From NCBI GenBank assembly GCA_964386385.1, contig CAYLRN010000003.1, positions 1 through 64,000 on the forward strand: 64,000 nt of DNA, given 5' to 3'. Positions 14,194 to 22,521 of this stretch are shown here, in pieces. Made by a program: the position numbers and the translations under genes. Each line of letters begins with the position of its first letter. Within the stretch, counting starts at the first letter, position 1. The stretch comes from RUG572 sp964386385 (lineage in GTDB: Bacteria > Verrucomicrobiota > Kiritimatiellia > RFP12 > UBA1067). Under the pieces are notes generated by a model that made no database searches, had not been told where the DNA came from, and was given only the letters and a program-made list of their open reading frames with translations.

Positions 14194-17178
14194 ATGAGAA
14201 GAATCGCATTTTCCGCGGCCGTCTGCGCAATGGCGGCATTGGCCATGGGCGGCGAGACGTGGGTCGACTTCAGGACTCCGGATGCCGGCTATTCGGTGAG
14301 TTCGGCCGCTTGGCGGGCGGGCGAGACGGAACGGCAGGTGTCCGTCACGCCGGCCGGGCTGCGCGTCATTGTGGACGCGGACAGGGAGGCGAGTCCTGGT
14401 CCCTGGTTCACGATGTCCGTTCCGCCTGAGCTTGGCGCCGGGCGCGACTGGCGCGACGCCCGCTTCGAGCTTGTGCTGCTGGACGCGCCGTCCGGACGCT
14501 GCCGCTCGGACGTCGCGCTGAACTTCGTGGACGAGGAGGGCGAGACTTTCCAGTTCCTGCGCAAGTCCGAATCGTATGGCGAGGACGGCGAGTTCCGCCT
14601 TCTCTTCGACCTTGCCGAGAGCCGTCCGGGCCGCGGATGGGGCGGGGCGAATCCGAACAACGTCGTGGATGGAGCGCTGCGCTTAAGCGCCCTCAACCTG
14701 CACTTCAATGCGATTGGGGACGACCCGGCATCGCGGAAGGGCGAGGCCGTATTCATCCGGATCGAGGGGCGTCCGCGTCAGTCTGAAAACGCGATGCCGC
14801 GCACGGTCGTTTCGCGCGAGGCGATTTCGATCGACGTCACATATCCCGGCGCGGCGCCGTTTCCGGGCGCGGATTCGCTGGCGTTCAAGGTCTATCCGCC
14901 AATCGACGGGCCGGTGTCGCTGACGCTTTCCTACGGTTCCTCCGGCACGGCGGAGCAGGGGTGGAAGACGAACTTCACGGCAGTCGCCGGCGGCGGACGC
15001 GTCGTCTTCGACGTCGCGCTGCCGTACGAACGGCAGTACCAGTTCATCGGACTTTCCGCGAAGCCGCCCATCCGCGTCCTGTCGGCGGAGGGCGTCTTCC
15101 GCCAGACCGCCGCCGAGGCGATGCGCGTGCGAGTCGAGACCGGGAACGGGCTTGGCATTGTCAGGGACGGGAAGGGCGAGCGGCCCGCGATCCACGTGGG
15201 CAACCCGTCTGACCGTCCGCTGCGCTGGAAGACGGCGTTCCGTCTGAAGGACTTCTTCGGACACGTGGTGGACGTTCCGTTCGACCGCGCCGTGGCGCCC
15301 GGCGAAGACGTCCGCGTCGACGTGCCATGGCCCCTTCCAGGACGCGGGATATGGTTCCTTGAGGCGGATGTCGCGGGGGAGGACGGTTCGCGCGCGAAGC
15401 GGACGGCGCGGTTCGCGTGGATCGACCTGCACGAGCGGACGCCGTACGTGCCGAAGCCGAAGTTCCGTCTTGGCATCCACTATCACGGTACGTTCTATCT
15501 GCCCGACCTCGTGGACCCGACGATCGACGCGCTCGTGGCGGCCGGCGCGAAGTTCGTGCGGACGGACTACAGCTTTCTCTGGAGCGACATAGAGAGGCGC
15601 GAGGGCGTCTACGCGTGGGAGAGGGCTGACGACATGCTGGCGCGTCTGCGGGCGGCCGGGCTTGCGCTCGACATCATCTTCGCGTCCTCTCCACGCTGGG
15701 CCGTCACGCAGGCGTGGCGCGAGGCGTGTCCCAAATGGGAGAAGACGGGCCGGCGCGTCCGCTGGGGGTTCGCGCCGACTCGCCCCGGGCTCTTCCGCTC
15801 GTTCTGCGAGAAGTTCGCGCGCCGCTATGGGACCGCGATCGACTACTACGAGACCGGCAACGAGTGGGACATATCCGGCGAGGGGGTGGGGCCGCACGAC
15901 GAGCTTCTGCGGATGCAGCGCGAGGCCTACGAGGGCCTTCACGCCGGATGCCCCGAGGTCTGCGTGACCCCGAACGGATGGGCCGCCGCGGCCTCGCAGC
16001 CGACGCCCATGCCGCAGGGCTGGAACACCGGGCTGATCGAACTTTTCGCGCACCATCCGGAGCTGTACGACGCATGGGCGTTCCACTGCCACGGCGAGCC
16101 CCTCTGGTTCCAGTCGCAGGTCCGCGACAGGTTTCTTCCGCTTCGCGCGTCCACTCCGCTCGCGTCGCGTCCGTGGCTCTGCAACGAGACGGCGCTGACG
16201 AGCCACAACGGCAGGGAATGCGACGTGGCGGCGGCGGTGTGGCAGAAAATCCTCTACGCCTGGGCGCATGGTTCTGCGGACTACGTCTGGTACAACCTCC
16301 GGGCGACCGGGTGGTTCGACGGGCCGGAGCCGGGCTACGGGCTGATGACGGCGGACCTTCGCCCGCGCGCCGGATATGCGGCGTTCGCGGCACTGGCGAC
16401 TGTCTTCCAGGGGTTGGACGGCGACGGAGTCCTCCATTCCGACGGCGGGCGGCAGATGTTCCGTTTCAAGGGGCGTTCCGCGGCGGTGGACGGCCGGGTT
16501 GTGGCGGGATGGTGGACGGGGCTGTCGGCAGGGCAGACGATTCCGGTCGAGATCCGCACGGACGCGCGCCGGGCCGTGCTTTCGGACCTGATGGGCAACC
16601 GCCGGGAGCTTCCGCTGCGAGGCGGCGCAGTCGCCTTTCCCGTCGCCGCGCTTCCGCAGGCTCTGCTCCTCGACGGCGCAACGCGGGCGGAGGCCGCCGA
16701 CCTCGCCGCCTTCACGAATGGCGCGCCGAGGACGGTCCTGACGGTCGGCGTCCGCGGCGGCGCGCGGGCGCCGGACCTGAAGCTTTCCGGCGCGGGATTC
16801 GTCCGGGACGTCTACGAGGCCGACCCCGCGAACGCTCATCGGCTATGGAAGGGGGATGCGGACAATTCGGCGAAGCTGTGGCTTCGGCGCACTGCGGAGG
16901 GGCTGCGCGTGAGGGCGGTGGTGTGCGACGACGTGTCCGCGCCCGGCGACGGGGTGACGGTGTTCCTGTGCGACGGGAAGGGCGGGGCGCGGCGGGCGTT
17001 TCGGCTCGACAGGGTTTCGCGCAAGGGGACGTTCGACGTCTACGAGAGCGTGCTGCCGGCTCCGGCGGGCGTGTTCGGGCTTGACGTGCGCGTGGACGAC
17101 GACGACGGCGAGGGCGTGGAGAGCTGGCTTGAACTGTGCCGGCCGGGGACGCCGGCCGTGCTCGTCAGGTGCGAATGA
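14194..17178 (+). CDS. Secreted clan GH-A glycosidase (GH39-like) with accessory domains
   Basis: 994 residues. Signal peptide at about 1-20 (MRRIAFSAAVCAMAALAMGG). An N-terminal beta-sandwich, about 20-190, resembles a carbohydrate-binding or galactose-binding fold. The catalytic TIM barrel runs about 420-750: FRLGIHYHG at its start, ETGNEWD with N556-E557 as the expected acid/base pair, and WLCNETALTS with E665 as the expected nucleophile, the pattern of clan GH-A families such as GH39. A C-terminal domain (about 850-990) looks like a CBM9/DOMON-type sandwich. The start is set by the leaderless -10 and the signal peptide; the frame stays open upstream through the tRNAs but that part is not coding. 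The gene converges with trkH, 13 nt apart. Exact family and substrate are uncertain. Confidence 0.7.
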   Translation: MRRIAFSAAVCAMAALAMGGETWVDFRTPDAGYSVSSAAWRAGETERQVSVTPAGLRVIVDADREASPGPWFTMSVPPELGAGRDWRDARFELVLLDAPSGRCRSDVALNFVDEEGETFQFLRKSESYGEDGEFRLLFDLAESRPGRGWGGANPNNVVDGALRLSALNLHFNAIGDDPASRKGEAVFIRIEGRPRQSENAMPRTVVSREAISIDVTYPGAAPFPGADSLAFKVYPPIDGPVSLTLSYGSSGTAEQGWKTNFTAVAGGGRVVFDVALPYERQYQFIGLSAKPPIRVLSAEGVFRQTAAEAMRVRVETGNGLGIVRDGKGERPAIHVGNPSDRPLRWKTAFRLKDFFGHVVDVPFDRAVAPGEDVRVDVPWPLPGRGIWFLEADVAGEDGSRAKRTARFAWIDLHERTPYVPKPKFRLGIHYHGTFYLPDLVDPTIDALVAAGAKFVRTDYSFLWSDIERREGVYAWERADDMLARLRAAGLALDIIFASSPRWAVTQAWREACPKWEKTGRRVRWGFAPTRPGLFRSFCEKFARRYGTAIDYYETGNEWDISGEGVGPHDELLRMQREAYEGLHAGCPEVCVTPNGWAAAASQPTPMPQGWNTGLIELFAHHPELYDAWAFHCHGEPLWFQSQVRDRFLPLRASTPLASRPWLCNETALTSHNGRECDVAAAVWQKILYAWAHGSADYVWYNLRATGWFDGPEPGYGLMTADLRPRAGYAAFAALATVFQGLDGDGVLHSDGGRQMFRFKGRSAAVDGRVVAGWWTGLSAGQTIPVEIRTDARRAVLSDLMGNRRELPLRGGAVAFPVAALPQALLLDGATRAEAADLAAFTNGAPRTVLTVGVRGGARAPDLKLSGAGFVRDVYEADPANAHRLWKGDADNSAKLWLRRTAEGLRVRAVVCDDVSAPGDGVTVFLCDGKGGARRAFRLDRVSRKGTFDVYESVLPAPAGVFGLDVRVDDDDGEGVESWLELCRPGTPAVLVRCE

Positions 17179-17191
17179 ACGGGCGGGGTCG

Positions 17192-18625
17192 CTAGCGGAC
17201 GCGGACGAGGCGGCCGATCAGGATGACGAGCGTGTAGATTTCAAGTCGCCCTGCGAGCATCGCCAGGCAGTACCATGCCTTGACGAAGTCCGGAAGGGCG
17301 GCGTAGTTCGCCGCGACGCCGAGGCGGCCGAATGCGACGCCGACGTTTCCGACCATGGCGAGCGAGCCTGTGAACGCGGAGACGAGGTCGAGTCCGCCCA
17401 GCGCTCCGACGACGGCGGTGACGAAAACCAGCAGGACGTAGCAGAAGACGAACGACGCGACGACGGGGACGATCTCCTCGCGTCCGGGGACGCCGTTCAT
17501 CCGCAGGGTGTATACGCCGTGCGGATGGAGAAGCCTGTGGAATTCGTTGACGAGCTGCTTGGCGAGAACCGTCCAGCGTATCACCTTCACGCCGCCCGCC
17601 GTCGAGCCGGAGCAGCCGCCGACGAAGAGGAGCGCCATGAGGATCATCTGCGCCGCCGGCGTCCACGAAAGGTAGTCGTTCTTCTCGAAGCCGGTGGTGG
17701 AGACGATCGCGGCCACCTGGAAGGCCGCGGAGCGGATGGATTCGCCCGTAGCCGCGTCAAGGCGGAACTGGAATGCGGCGACGAGGGCGGTTGCGACGAG
17801 GACGACGCCGGCGAACGCGCGGAGTTCCGAGTTGCGGAAGAACTCGCGGAAACGTCCGTGCAGCAGATGGTAGAAGAGCGCGAAGTTCGTCGACGCGAGG
17901 AGCATGAACGCCGTGCAGATCCATTCGACGGCGGGGAGGTCGAACGCGCCGATTCCGGCGTTGCGCGTCGAGAACCCGCCGGTGCCGAGCGTGGAGAGGG
18001 CGTGGCAGACGGCGTCGAACCACGACATTCCCGCAAGGTGGAGGGAGACGGTCTGCATCGCCGTCAGCGCGCAGTACATGAACCAGAGCATTTTCGCGGT
18101 GTTGGCGATGCGCGCGGTGAGCTTGCCCTTTTCGGGACCCGTAGTCTCCGCCTTGATGAGCCTGAACCCGCCCACGCCAAGAAGGGGAAGCAGGGCGACT
18201 GCGAGGGCGATCACGCCCATGCCGCCGAGCCATTGCGTCTCGCACCGCCAGAGGTTTATGCAGCGCGGCAGCGATTCGACGTCGGGGATGGCTGTGGCGC
18301 CCGTCGTCGTGAAGCCGCTGACGCTCTCGAACACCGCGTCGACGACGTTCGGCGTCGCCCCGCTCAGGCGGAGGGGGATCGCACCGAAGAGGCTGATCGC
18401 GACCCATGCGCATCCGACCACCATGAACGCATGCTCGACGCCGATCGCCCCGGGCGTCCTGCGGCAGCGCAGCCAGACCGTTCCGCCCACGATTCCGCTT
18501 GCCGCCATCGGCGCGGCAAAGGCCGGGACGACGGAGAGCTCCCCGTAGAAGAGGGCGGCCGCCAGTGGAAGGAGAAAGGAAAGCCCGGACAGGGCGAGCA
18601 TGTACGCCAGGAGGCGCGGAATCAT
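17192..18625 (-). CDS. trkH: Trk potassium uptake channel subunit TrkH
   Basis: Inner-membrane K+ translocating subunit of the Trk system. 477 residues from the ATG at 18625, with 10-12 hydrophobic segments and the four-fold pore repeats of the TrkH/KtrB family. Filter-like motifs are visible in order: SGFTTTGAT, STLGTGGFS, VSTTGFE and MVGNVGVAF. The GGCSGSTAGGVKVIR segment is a strong family signature. A GTG start at 18646, one base after the trkA stop, would add seven residues (EVSVPS) and has no better site; a GGAGG lies between the two possible starts. It is co-transcribed with trkA upstream, which encodes its NAD-binding regulatory partner. Confidence 0.93.
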   Translation of the reverse strand: MIPRLLAYMLALSGLSFLLPLAAALFYGELSVVPAFAAPMAASGIVGGTVWLRCRRTPGAIGVEHAFMVVGCAWVAISLFGAIPLRLSGATPNVVDAVFESVSGFTTTGATAIPDVESLPRCINLWRCETQWLGGMGVIALAVALLPLLGVGGFRLIKAETTGPEKGKLTARIANTAKMLWFMYCALTAMQTVSLHLAGMSWFDAVCHALSTLGTGGFSTRNAGIGAFDLPAVEWICTAFMLLASTNFALFYHLLHGRFREFFRNSELRAFAGVVLVATALVAAFQFRLDAATGESIRSAAFQVAAIVSTTGFEKNDYLSWTPAAQMILMALLFVGGCSGSTAGGVKVIRWTVLAKQLVNEFHRLLHPHGVYTLRMNGVPGREEIVPVVASFVFCYVLLVFVTAVVGALGGLDLVSAFTGSLAMVGNVGVAFGRLGVAANYAALPDFVKAWYCLAMLAGRLEIYTLVILIGRLVRVR

Positions 18626-18647
18626 CGACGGCACGGAGACCTCCACG

Positions 18648-20078
18648 TCAGTCGCCGAAGAGGCGCACGGCCTTGTTGTTCCCCGCAGGGGTTATGAGCA
18701 CGACGCGCGAACCCGGCTGCAGGGTCGTCGCGCCGTTTGGGACGCTCGTGCCGCCGTTTGGCCGGCGGACGAGCAGAACGACGTATCCGCCGAGCCCCGG
18801 CAGGTCGCGCAGCGCCTTTCCGACGGCCTTGCCGGTGGCGGAGACGTCGCACTCGACGATTTCGAACGCGCCGCCGCAGACGGTGTGGACCGCGCGGACG
18901 TGCTGTCCGCGCAGATGGCTCATGATGCTGTCCACGACCGTGTCGCGCACCGGGACGGCCACGTCCACGCCCAGCTTGTGCGCAATGCCGCCGACGGAGG
19001 AGCTGGACGTGAGGGCGATCGTGCGGCCGACTCCGCGTGACTTCATGTATGCGGCGATGACGAGATTCCTGTCGTAGTCCTCCGACGCCGCGACGAGAAG
19101 GTCGCATCCGTCAAGTCGCTCCTCCTGCAGGAAGCCCTCGTCCGTCATGTCCCCGCATAGCACCCTGGCGTCCCCGAAGCGCTCCGCGGCAAGGCGGCAG
19201 CGCTCCGCGTCGCCGTCCACGATGACCAGTCGCTGTTCACTCCTCTCCCTTCCGCCGAAGAGGCGCGCGAACATGGAGGCGTTCATTCGCTTGAGCTTCT
19301 CCTCCGCGACGAACGTGCCGACGCGCCCGGCGCCGAAGACGACCATCTCGTGGGAGCGTCCGCGCGAGACGCGGACGATGCCGAGCAGGCGCGAGAGGTC
19401 CGCCTCGTCCACTACGACGCCGATGCGGTCCCCCTCCTGGAGGCGCGTCTTCCCCGTGGGCAGGACGGCCGTTCCGGACGGCTTTTCGACGTATGCGATG
19501 AGGAAAGTCCATCCCTCCACCGTCCCAGGCAGCCTCTGGAGCGGGACGCCGATCAGCGGGCTGTTCCCGCCTATCGGCACGGAGACTATTCCGCAGCCTC
19601 CGCCGAACTCGGTGACGTTGCCGACCGCGCCTTGGGCGACTGCGCTTGAGATCGCGGCGGCGGCCTCGACGTACGGGTGCACCATCCAGTCCACGCCGAA
19701 CACCGGTCTGTTGGGTCCCGTCATCGACGCGGTGACGCCGCTGGCGTTCACGACCGCGTTGCGGTAGTAGGAGTAGTTGTGGACGCGGGCGATCTTCAGG
19801 ATGGCGGGGTATATCGCGTCGACGAGCGAACACGTGATCATGTTTGTCTCGTCGTCCTCCGTGAGCATGACGAGCGCGTCCGCGTCCTCGATTCCCGCAG
19901 ATTTCAGCGCCTCGACGTCCGTGCAGTCCGCCTGCACGACGGAGCAGTCCAGCTGGCCGCCGGCGTCGCGGACGCGCGCGGCGTCGCGGTCCACGAGCAC
20001 GACGTCGCTGTTTTCCGCAATCAACGCGCGGGAGAGCTGGATTCCGGTGAAACCGGCGCCTATGACTACGGCTTTCAT
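18648..20078 (-). CDS. trkA: Trk potassium uptake regulatory subunit TrkA
   Basis: Cytoplasmic peripheral protein that gates TrkH in response to nucleotides. 476 residues with two tandem RCK units. The first Rossmann motif is VVIGAGFTGIQLSR at 3-16, with the acidic ribose-binding end VVLVDRD; the second is VVFGAGRVGTFVAEE near 235-250. Each is followed by an RCK-C lobe. The length matches TrkA with duplicated domains. The ATG at 20078 is only 12 nt downstream of the 3' CCA of tRNA-Arg and lacks a clear ribosome site (CTTCGACGAACC precedes it). The mRNA is therefore probably cut from a tRNA-trkA-trkH transcript and translated with an almost absent leader. An upstream extension through the tRNA is open but not credible. 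Confidence 0.92.
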   Translation of the reverse strand: MKAVVIGAGFTGIQLSRALIAENSDVVLVDRDAARVRDAGGQLDCSVVQADCTDVEALKSAGIEDADALVMLTEDDETNMITCSLVDAIYPAILKIARVHNYSYYRNAVVNASGVTASMTGPNRPVFGVDWMVHPYVEAAAAISSAVAQGAVGNVTEFGGGCGIVSVPIGGNSPLIGVPLQRLPGTVEGWTFLIAYVEKPSGTAVLPTGKTRLQEGDRIGVVVDEADLSRLLGIVRVSRGRSHEMVVFGAGRVGTFVAEEKLKRMNASMFARLFGGRERSEQRLVIVDGDAERCRLAAERFGDARVLCGDMTDEGFLQEERLDGCDLLVAASEDYDRNLVIAAYMKSRGVGRTIALTSSSSVGGIAHKLGVDVAVPVRDTVVDSIMSHLRGQHVRAVHTVCGGAFEIVECDVSATGKAVGKALRDLPGLGGYVVLLVRRPNGGTSVPNGATTLQPGSRVVLITPAGNNKAVRLFGD

Positions 20079-20090
20079 GGTTCGTCGAAG

Positions 20091-20167
20091 TGGTGAGGCC
20101 GCCGGGAATCGAACCCGGAACCTACAGTTTAGGAAACTGTCGCTCTGTCCAGTTGAGCTACGGCCCC
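20091..20167 (-). tRNA. tRNA-Arg (anticodon CCT)
   Basis: 77 nt with encoded CCA. Acceptor stem GGGGCCG pairs with CGGCCTC (one G-T pair). The anticodon stem ACAGT/ACTGT holds the loop TTCCTAA, anticodon CCT for AGG codons. T-arm GGTTCGATTCC is canonical. It is the first element of the trkA-trkH transcription unit. Confidence 0.95.
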
Positions 20168-20183
20168 GAAAGGGACGCCGCAT

Positions 20184-20213
20184 ATGATACCAAATCCCCG
20201 CTTCACGCTTCAA
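20184..20213 (-). promoter_or_regulatory. Promoter of tRNA-Arg/trkA/trkH
   Basis: On the minus strand TTGAAG (20213-20208), an 18-nt gap ending in TGG, and TATCAT (20189-20184). The TGGTATCAT box is identical to that of the tRNA-Leu/Tyr promoter. It is divergent from, and close against, the promoter of the TadC operon. Confidence 0.6.
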
Positions 20214-20221
20214 TCCATTTT

Positions 20222-20230
20222 TGATAGAAT
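20222..20230 (+). promoter_or_regulatory. Extended -10 promoter of the TadC-FHA-PEGA operon
   Basis: TGA followed by TAGAAT, ending 11 nt before the ATG at 20242. The leader would be only about 4-6 nt, so the first gene is nearly leaderless. Confidence 0.5.
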
Positions 20231-20241
20231 CTGCACAGACC

Positions 20242-21165
20242 ATGAATCACGACTTTCTGCTACCGATCGGCATCATCGCGTGCTGGGGCGCGTGCGCGGC
20301 CTTCTTCGCCGCGTACGCGGGTTCCGTCGTCGGCGAAATGACTTACGTCACGCTCGCCGACGGGCGCAGGACGGCGCACGCGCTTCCGTTCGTGCTGCGC
20401 CTTCTCCTCCCCCTTGCGCCGAACCTTTCGCGCATGGCGTCCGGCGCCTCGTTCAGGAAGTCGCGGGAGGCGGCGGACCGCATGATCGTCTCCGCCGGGT
20501 TCGAGGGGCTGCTCACGGGCGCGGAGTTCGTCGCGCTCAAGTTCCTCATGCCGGCCGTGTGCGGGACGGCGTGGGCGCTTTTCGTCCTGCTTCTCGGCGC
20601 CGCGATTCCCGATTCGTTCGTCTCCGCGAACGCGGTCCCGCTGGTCGCGATTGGCGCGCTGTGGGCGTACGTCTATCCGATTTCGTGGCTGCGCGGGACG
20701 CTTCGCCGCCGCCATCTGTCCATACAGCGCGCACTTCCGTTCGTCCTTGACCTGCTTACGCTGAGCGTGGAGGCGGGGCTCGACTTCATGAGCGCGCTCC
20801 GGCGCAACTGCGAGAGGCGCAGGCTGGACGCGCTGAACGAGGAGCTGCTGCGGATGATGCGCGAGATACAGCTTGGGACGCCGCGCCGCGTCGCGCTGGC
20901 GAACATGGCGGACCGCGTGCGCCAGCCGGACCTGCGCGGCGTGTGCAACGCCCTTGTCCAGGCGGACGAGCTTGGCGTCTCGATCGGGCCGATTCTCCGC
21001 ATTCAGAGCGACCAGCTGCGCGGAGTGCGCTTCGACCGCGCGGAGAAACTTGCCAACGAGGCCCCCGTGAAGATGCTGGGGCCTCTGATGCTCTGCATTT
21101 TCCCTGCCGTGTTCGTGATCCTGCTCGGTCCGATCCTGATGCAGGCGGCAAAGGGGCTTTTCTAG
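20242..21165 (+). CDS. Type II/Tad secretion inner-membrane protein, TadC-like
   Basis: 307 residues, T2SSF/GspF-family integral membrane protein of the TadC type. In such systems it sits beside the assembly ATPase and helps build pilus or secretion fibres. An N-terminal membrane segment lies at about 5-25, a helical pair at about 110-160, the conserved cytoplasmic T2SSF helices at about 175-260 (FVLDLLTLSVEAGLDFMSAL, then LNEELLRMMREIQLGTPRR and the ADELGVSIG motif), and a final membrane helix at 280-305 (MLGPLMLCIFPAVFVILLGP). No TadB, TadA-ATPase or pilin gene is nearby, so the rest of the machine must be elsewhere. It is first in an operon with an FHA protein 9 nt downstream. Confidence 0.82.
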   Translation: MNHDFLLPIGIIACWGACAAFFAAYAGSVVGEMTYVTLADGRRTAHALPFVLRLLLPLAPNLSRMASGASFRKSREAADRMIVSAGFEGLLTGAEFVALKFLMPAVCGTAWALFVLLLGAAIPDSFVSANAVPLVAIGALWAYVYPISWLRGTLRRRHLSIQRALPFVLDLLTLSVEAGLDFMSALRRNCERRRLDALNEELLRMMREIQLGTPRRVALANMADRVRQPDLRGVCNALVQADELGVSIGPILRIQSDQLRGVRFDRAEKLANEAPVKMLGPLMLCIFPAVFVILLGPILMQAAKGLF

Positions 21166-21174
21166 GGGAACGAC

Positions 21175-22521
21175 ATGAATACGCAGATACCAGACATCCT
21201 CGTGGCGGAGGGCGAGCTGAAGGGGAGGCGCTTCGCCGTGACGGCGCAGGGCGTCAGACTTGGACGCTCGTCGTCGTGCGAGATTTCCATCCAGGATCCC
21301 GCGCTCTCCCGCAACCATTGCCTTTTCGAGATACGCGACGACGCGCTCTGGGTGACGGACCTGGCGAGCGCGAACGGGACGTTCGTGAACGGCGACATGC
21401 TGGGCGCCGATTCGCGCCGCCTCAGGCCGGGCGACCGCGTGTCGATCGGCGAGACGCTGCTTGTCGTTGGCGACGCGGACTCGCGGCCGGACGCGGCCGC
21501 CGTTGCGCCGGAGTCCGTCCCAGAAGTCGACCTCGGTCTCGGACCCGCGCCAGACGCGCCGGCGTCCGCCGCCGCGCGCCCCGCCGCCGGCCGCCGCCTG
21601 GCCGTCTGGGGCGCTGCCGCCCTGGCCGTCGCCGGAGCGGCGATTCTCGTCCTCTCTCCGCAGCCGTCCGACGACGACGCCTCGCGCGCCGCGGCCGCGA
21701 CGGAGGAGCTGCCGGAGGACGACGACGCGACGCTCAGGTCAATGTCCTTCGAGAAGGTGGAGTCCGACGGGAACGGAATCTACCGCTACGCGCTCCTTCT
21801 GGACTCGAAGGGCGTCCTGAACGTGGAGATAGACGACGTCCCGAAGGAGAACCGCCATCTTCGCAAGTCCGTCGCCCTGAAGCCGGATGCGTTCGAGCGC
21901 CTGTCCGCCATCCTCTCCCCGGACGCCCTTTCGTCGCTCGACCCCGAATATGCCGGCGTCCCGCTCCGCCCAAACACTCTGAAGAGCCGCAGCCTGAAGG
22001 TCGTGCGCGGGTCGAAGGTCTTTTCGACGACGGTCGAGAACGTGGCCGAGCCCGCCGCGTTCAGGGCCGTGCGTGAAAAACTGGAGACCTTCTCCAAGAA
22101 CGAACTCGGGATCTGGGCGATACAGTTCTCCGCCGAAAAGCTGGTGGAGATGAGCGGCGAATCGCGCCGCGTCGCCGACGCGAAGTGGGAGGAGCGCGAC
22201 GTCCAGTTCGGAAACGCCGCCGCCGCCCTGGCCGCGTACAGGGAGGCGATGTTCTACCTTGAGACGGTCAATCCCAAGCCGGTGGACTACGGCGCCCTCG
22301 CCGCCCGCTGCAGAGAGGTCGAGAAGGAACTCGAACGCCGTTGCGCCGACAGGCGCTTCCTCGCCGACCGCGCCATAAGCCTGCAGGACTGGAAGACCGC
22401 CGCGCGCGAGCTCCGCGTGCTGTGCGAGCTCGTGCCCGACGCCGCCGACCCGCGCCACGCCGAGGCGGCGGCGAAGCTGCTCGACGTCGAGGCGCGCCTG
22501 AAGAAGGGAAGTGCGAAATGA
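21175..22521 (+). CDS. FHA-domain membrane protein
   Basis: 448 residues. An N-terminal FHA phosphothreonine-binding domain covers about 8-100 with all key marks: VRLGRSSSCEISI, LSRNHC and NGTFVNG. An Ala/Pro-rich linker leads to one membrane helix at about 143-162 (LAVWGAAALAVAGAAILVL). The remaining ~280 residues, presumably outside the inner membrane, are Glu/Lys/Ala-rich and helical, perhaps TPR-like at the end (RAISLQDWKTAARELRVLCE). FHA proteins often accompany Tad or type VI-like machines and respond to Ser/Thr kinases; a PP2C phosphatase lies at 51.5 kb. Its stop overlaps the next start (ATGA). Function is inferred from domains and neighbours. Confidence 0.75.
   Translation: MNTQIPDILVAEGELKGRRFAVTAQGVRLGRSSSCEISIQDPALSRNHCLFEIRDDALWVTDLASANGTFVNGDMLGADSRRLRPGDRVSIGETLLVVGDADSRPDAAAVAPESVPEVDLGLGPAPDAPASAAARPAAGRRLAVWGAAALAVAGAAILVLSPQPSDDDASRAAAATEELPEDDDATLRSMSFEKVESDGNGIYRYALLLDSKGVLNVEIDDVPKENRHLRKSVALKPDAFERLSAILSPDALSSLDPEYAGVPLRPNTLKSRSLKVVRGSKVFSTTVENVAEPAAFRAVREKLETFSKNELGIWAIQFSAEKLVEMSGESRRVADAKWEERDVQFGNAAAALAAYREAMFYLETVNPKPVDYGALAARCREVEKELERRCADRRFLADRAISLQDWKTAARELRVLCELVPDAADPRHAEAAAKLLDVEARLKKGSAK

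Noticed and set aside
17081..18697. A 538-residue plus-strand frame opposite trkH
   Set aside because: Antisense shadow of a clear membrane protein; the composition is Glu/Asp/Arg-rich with no family signature.
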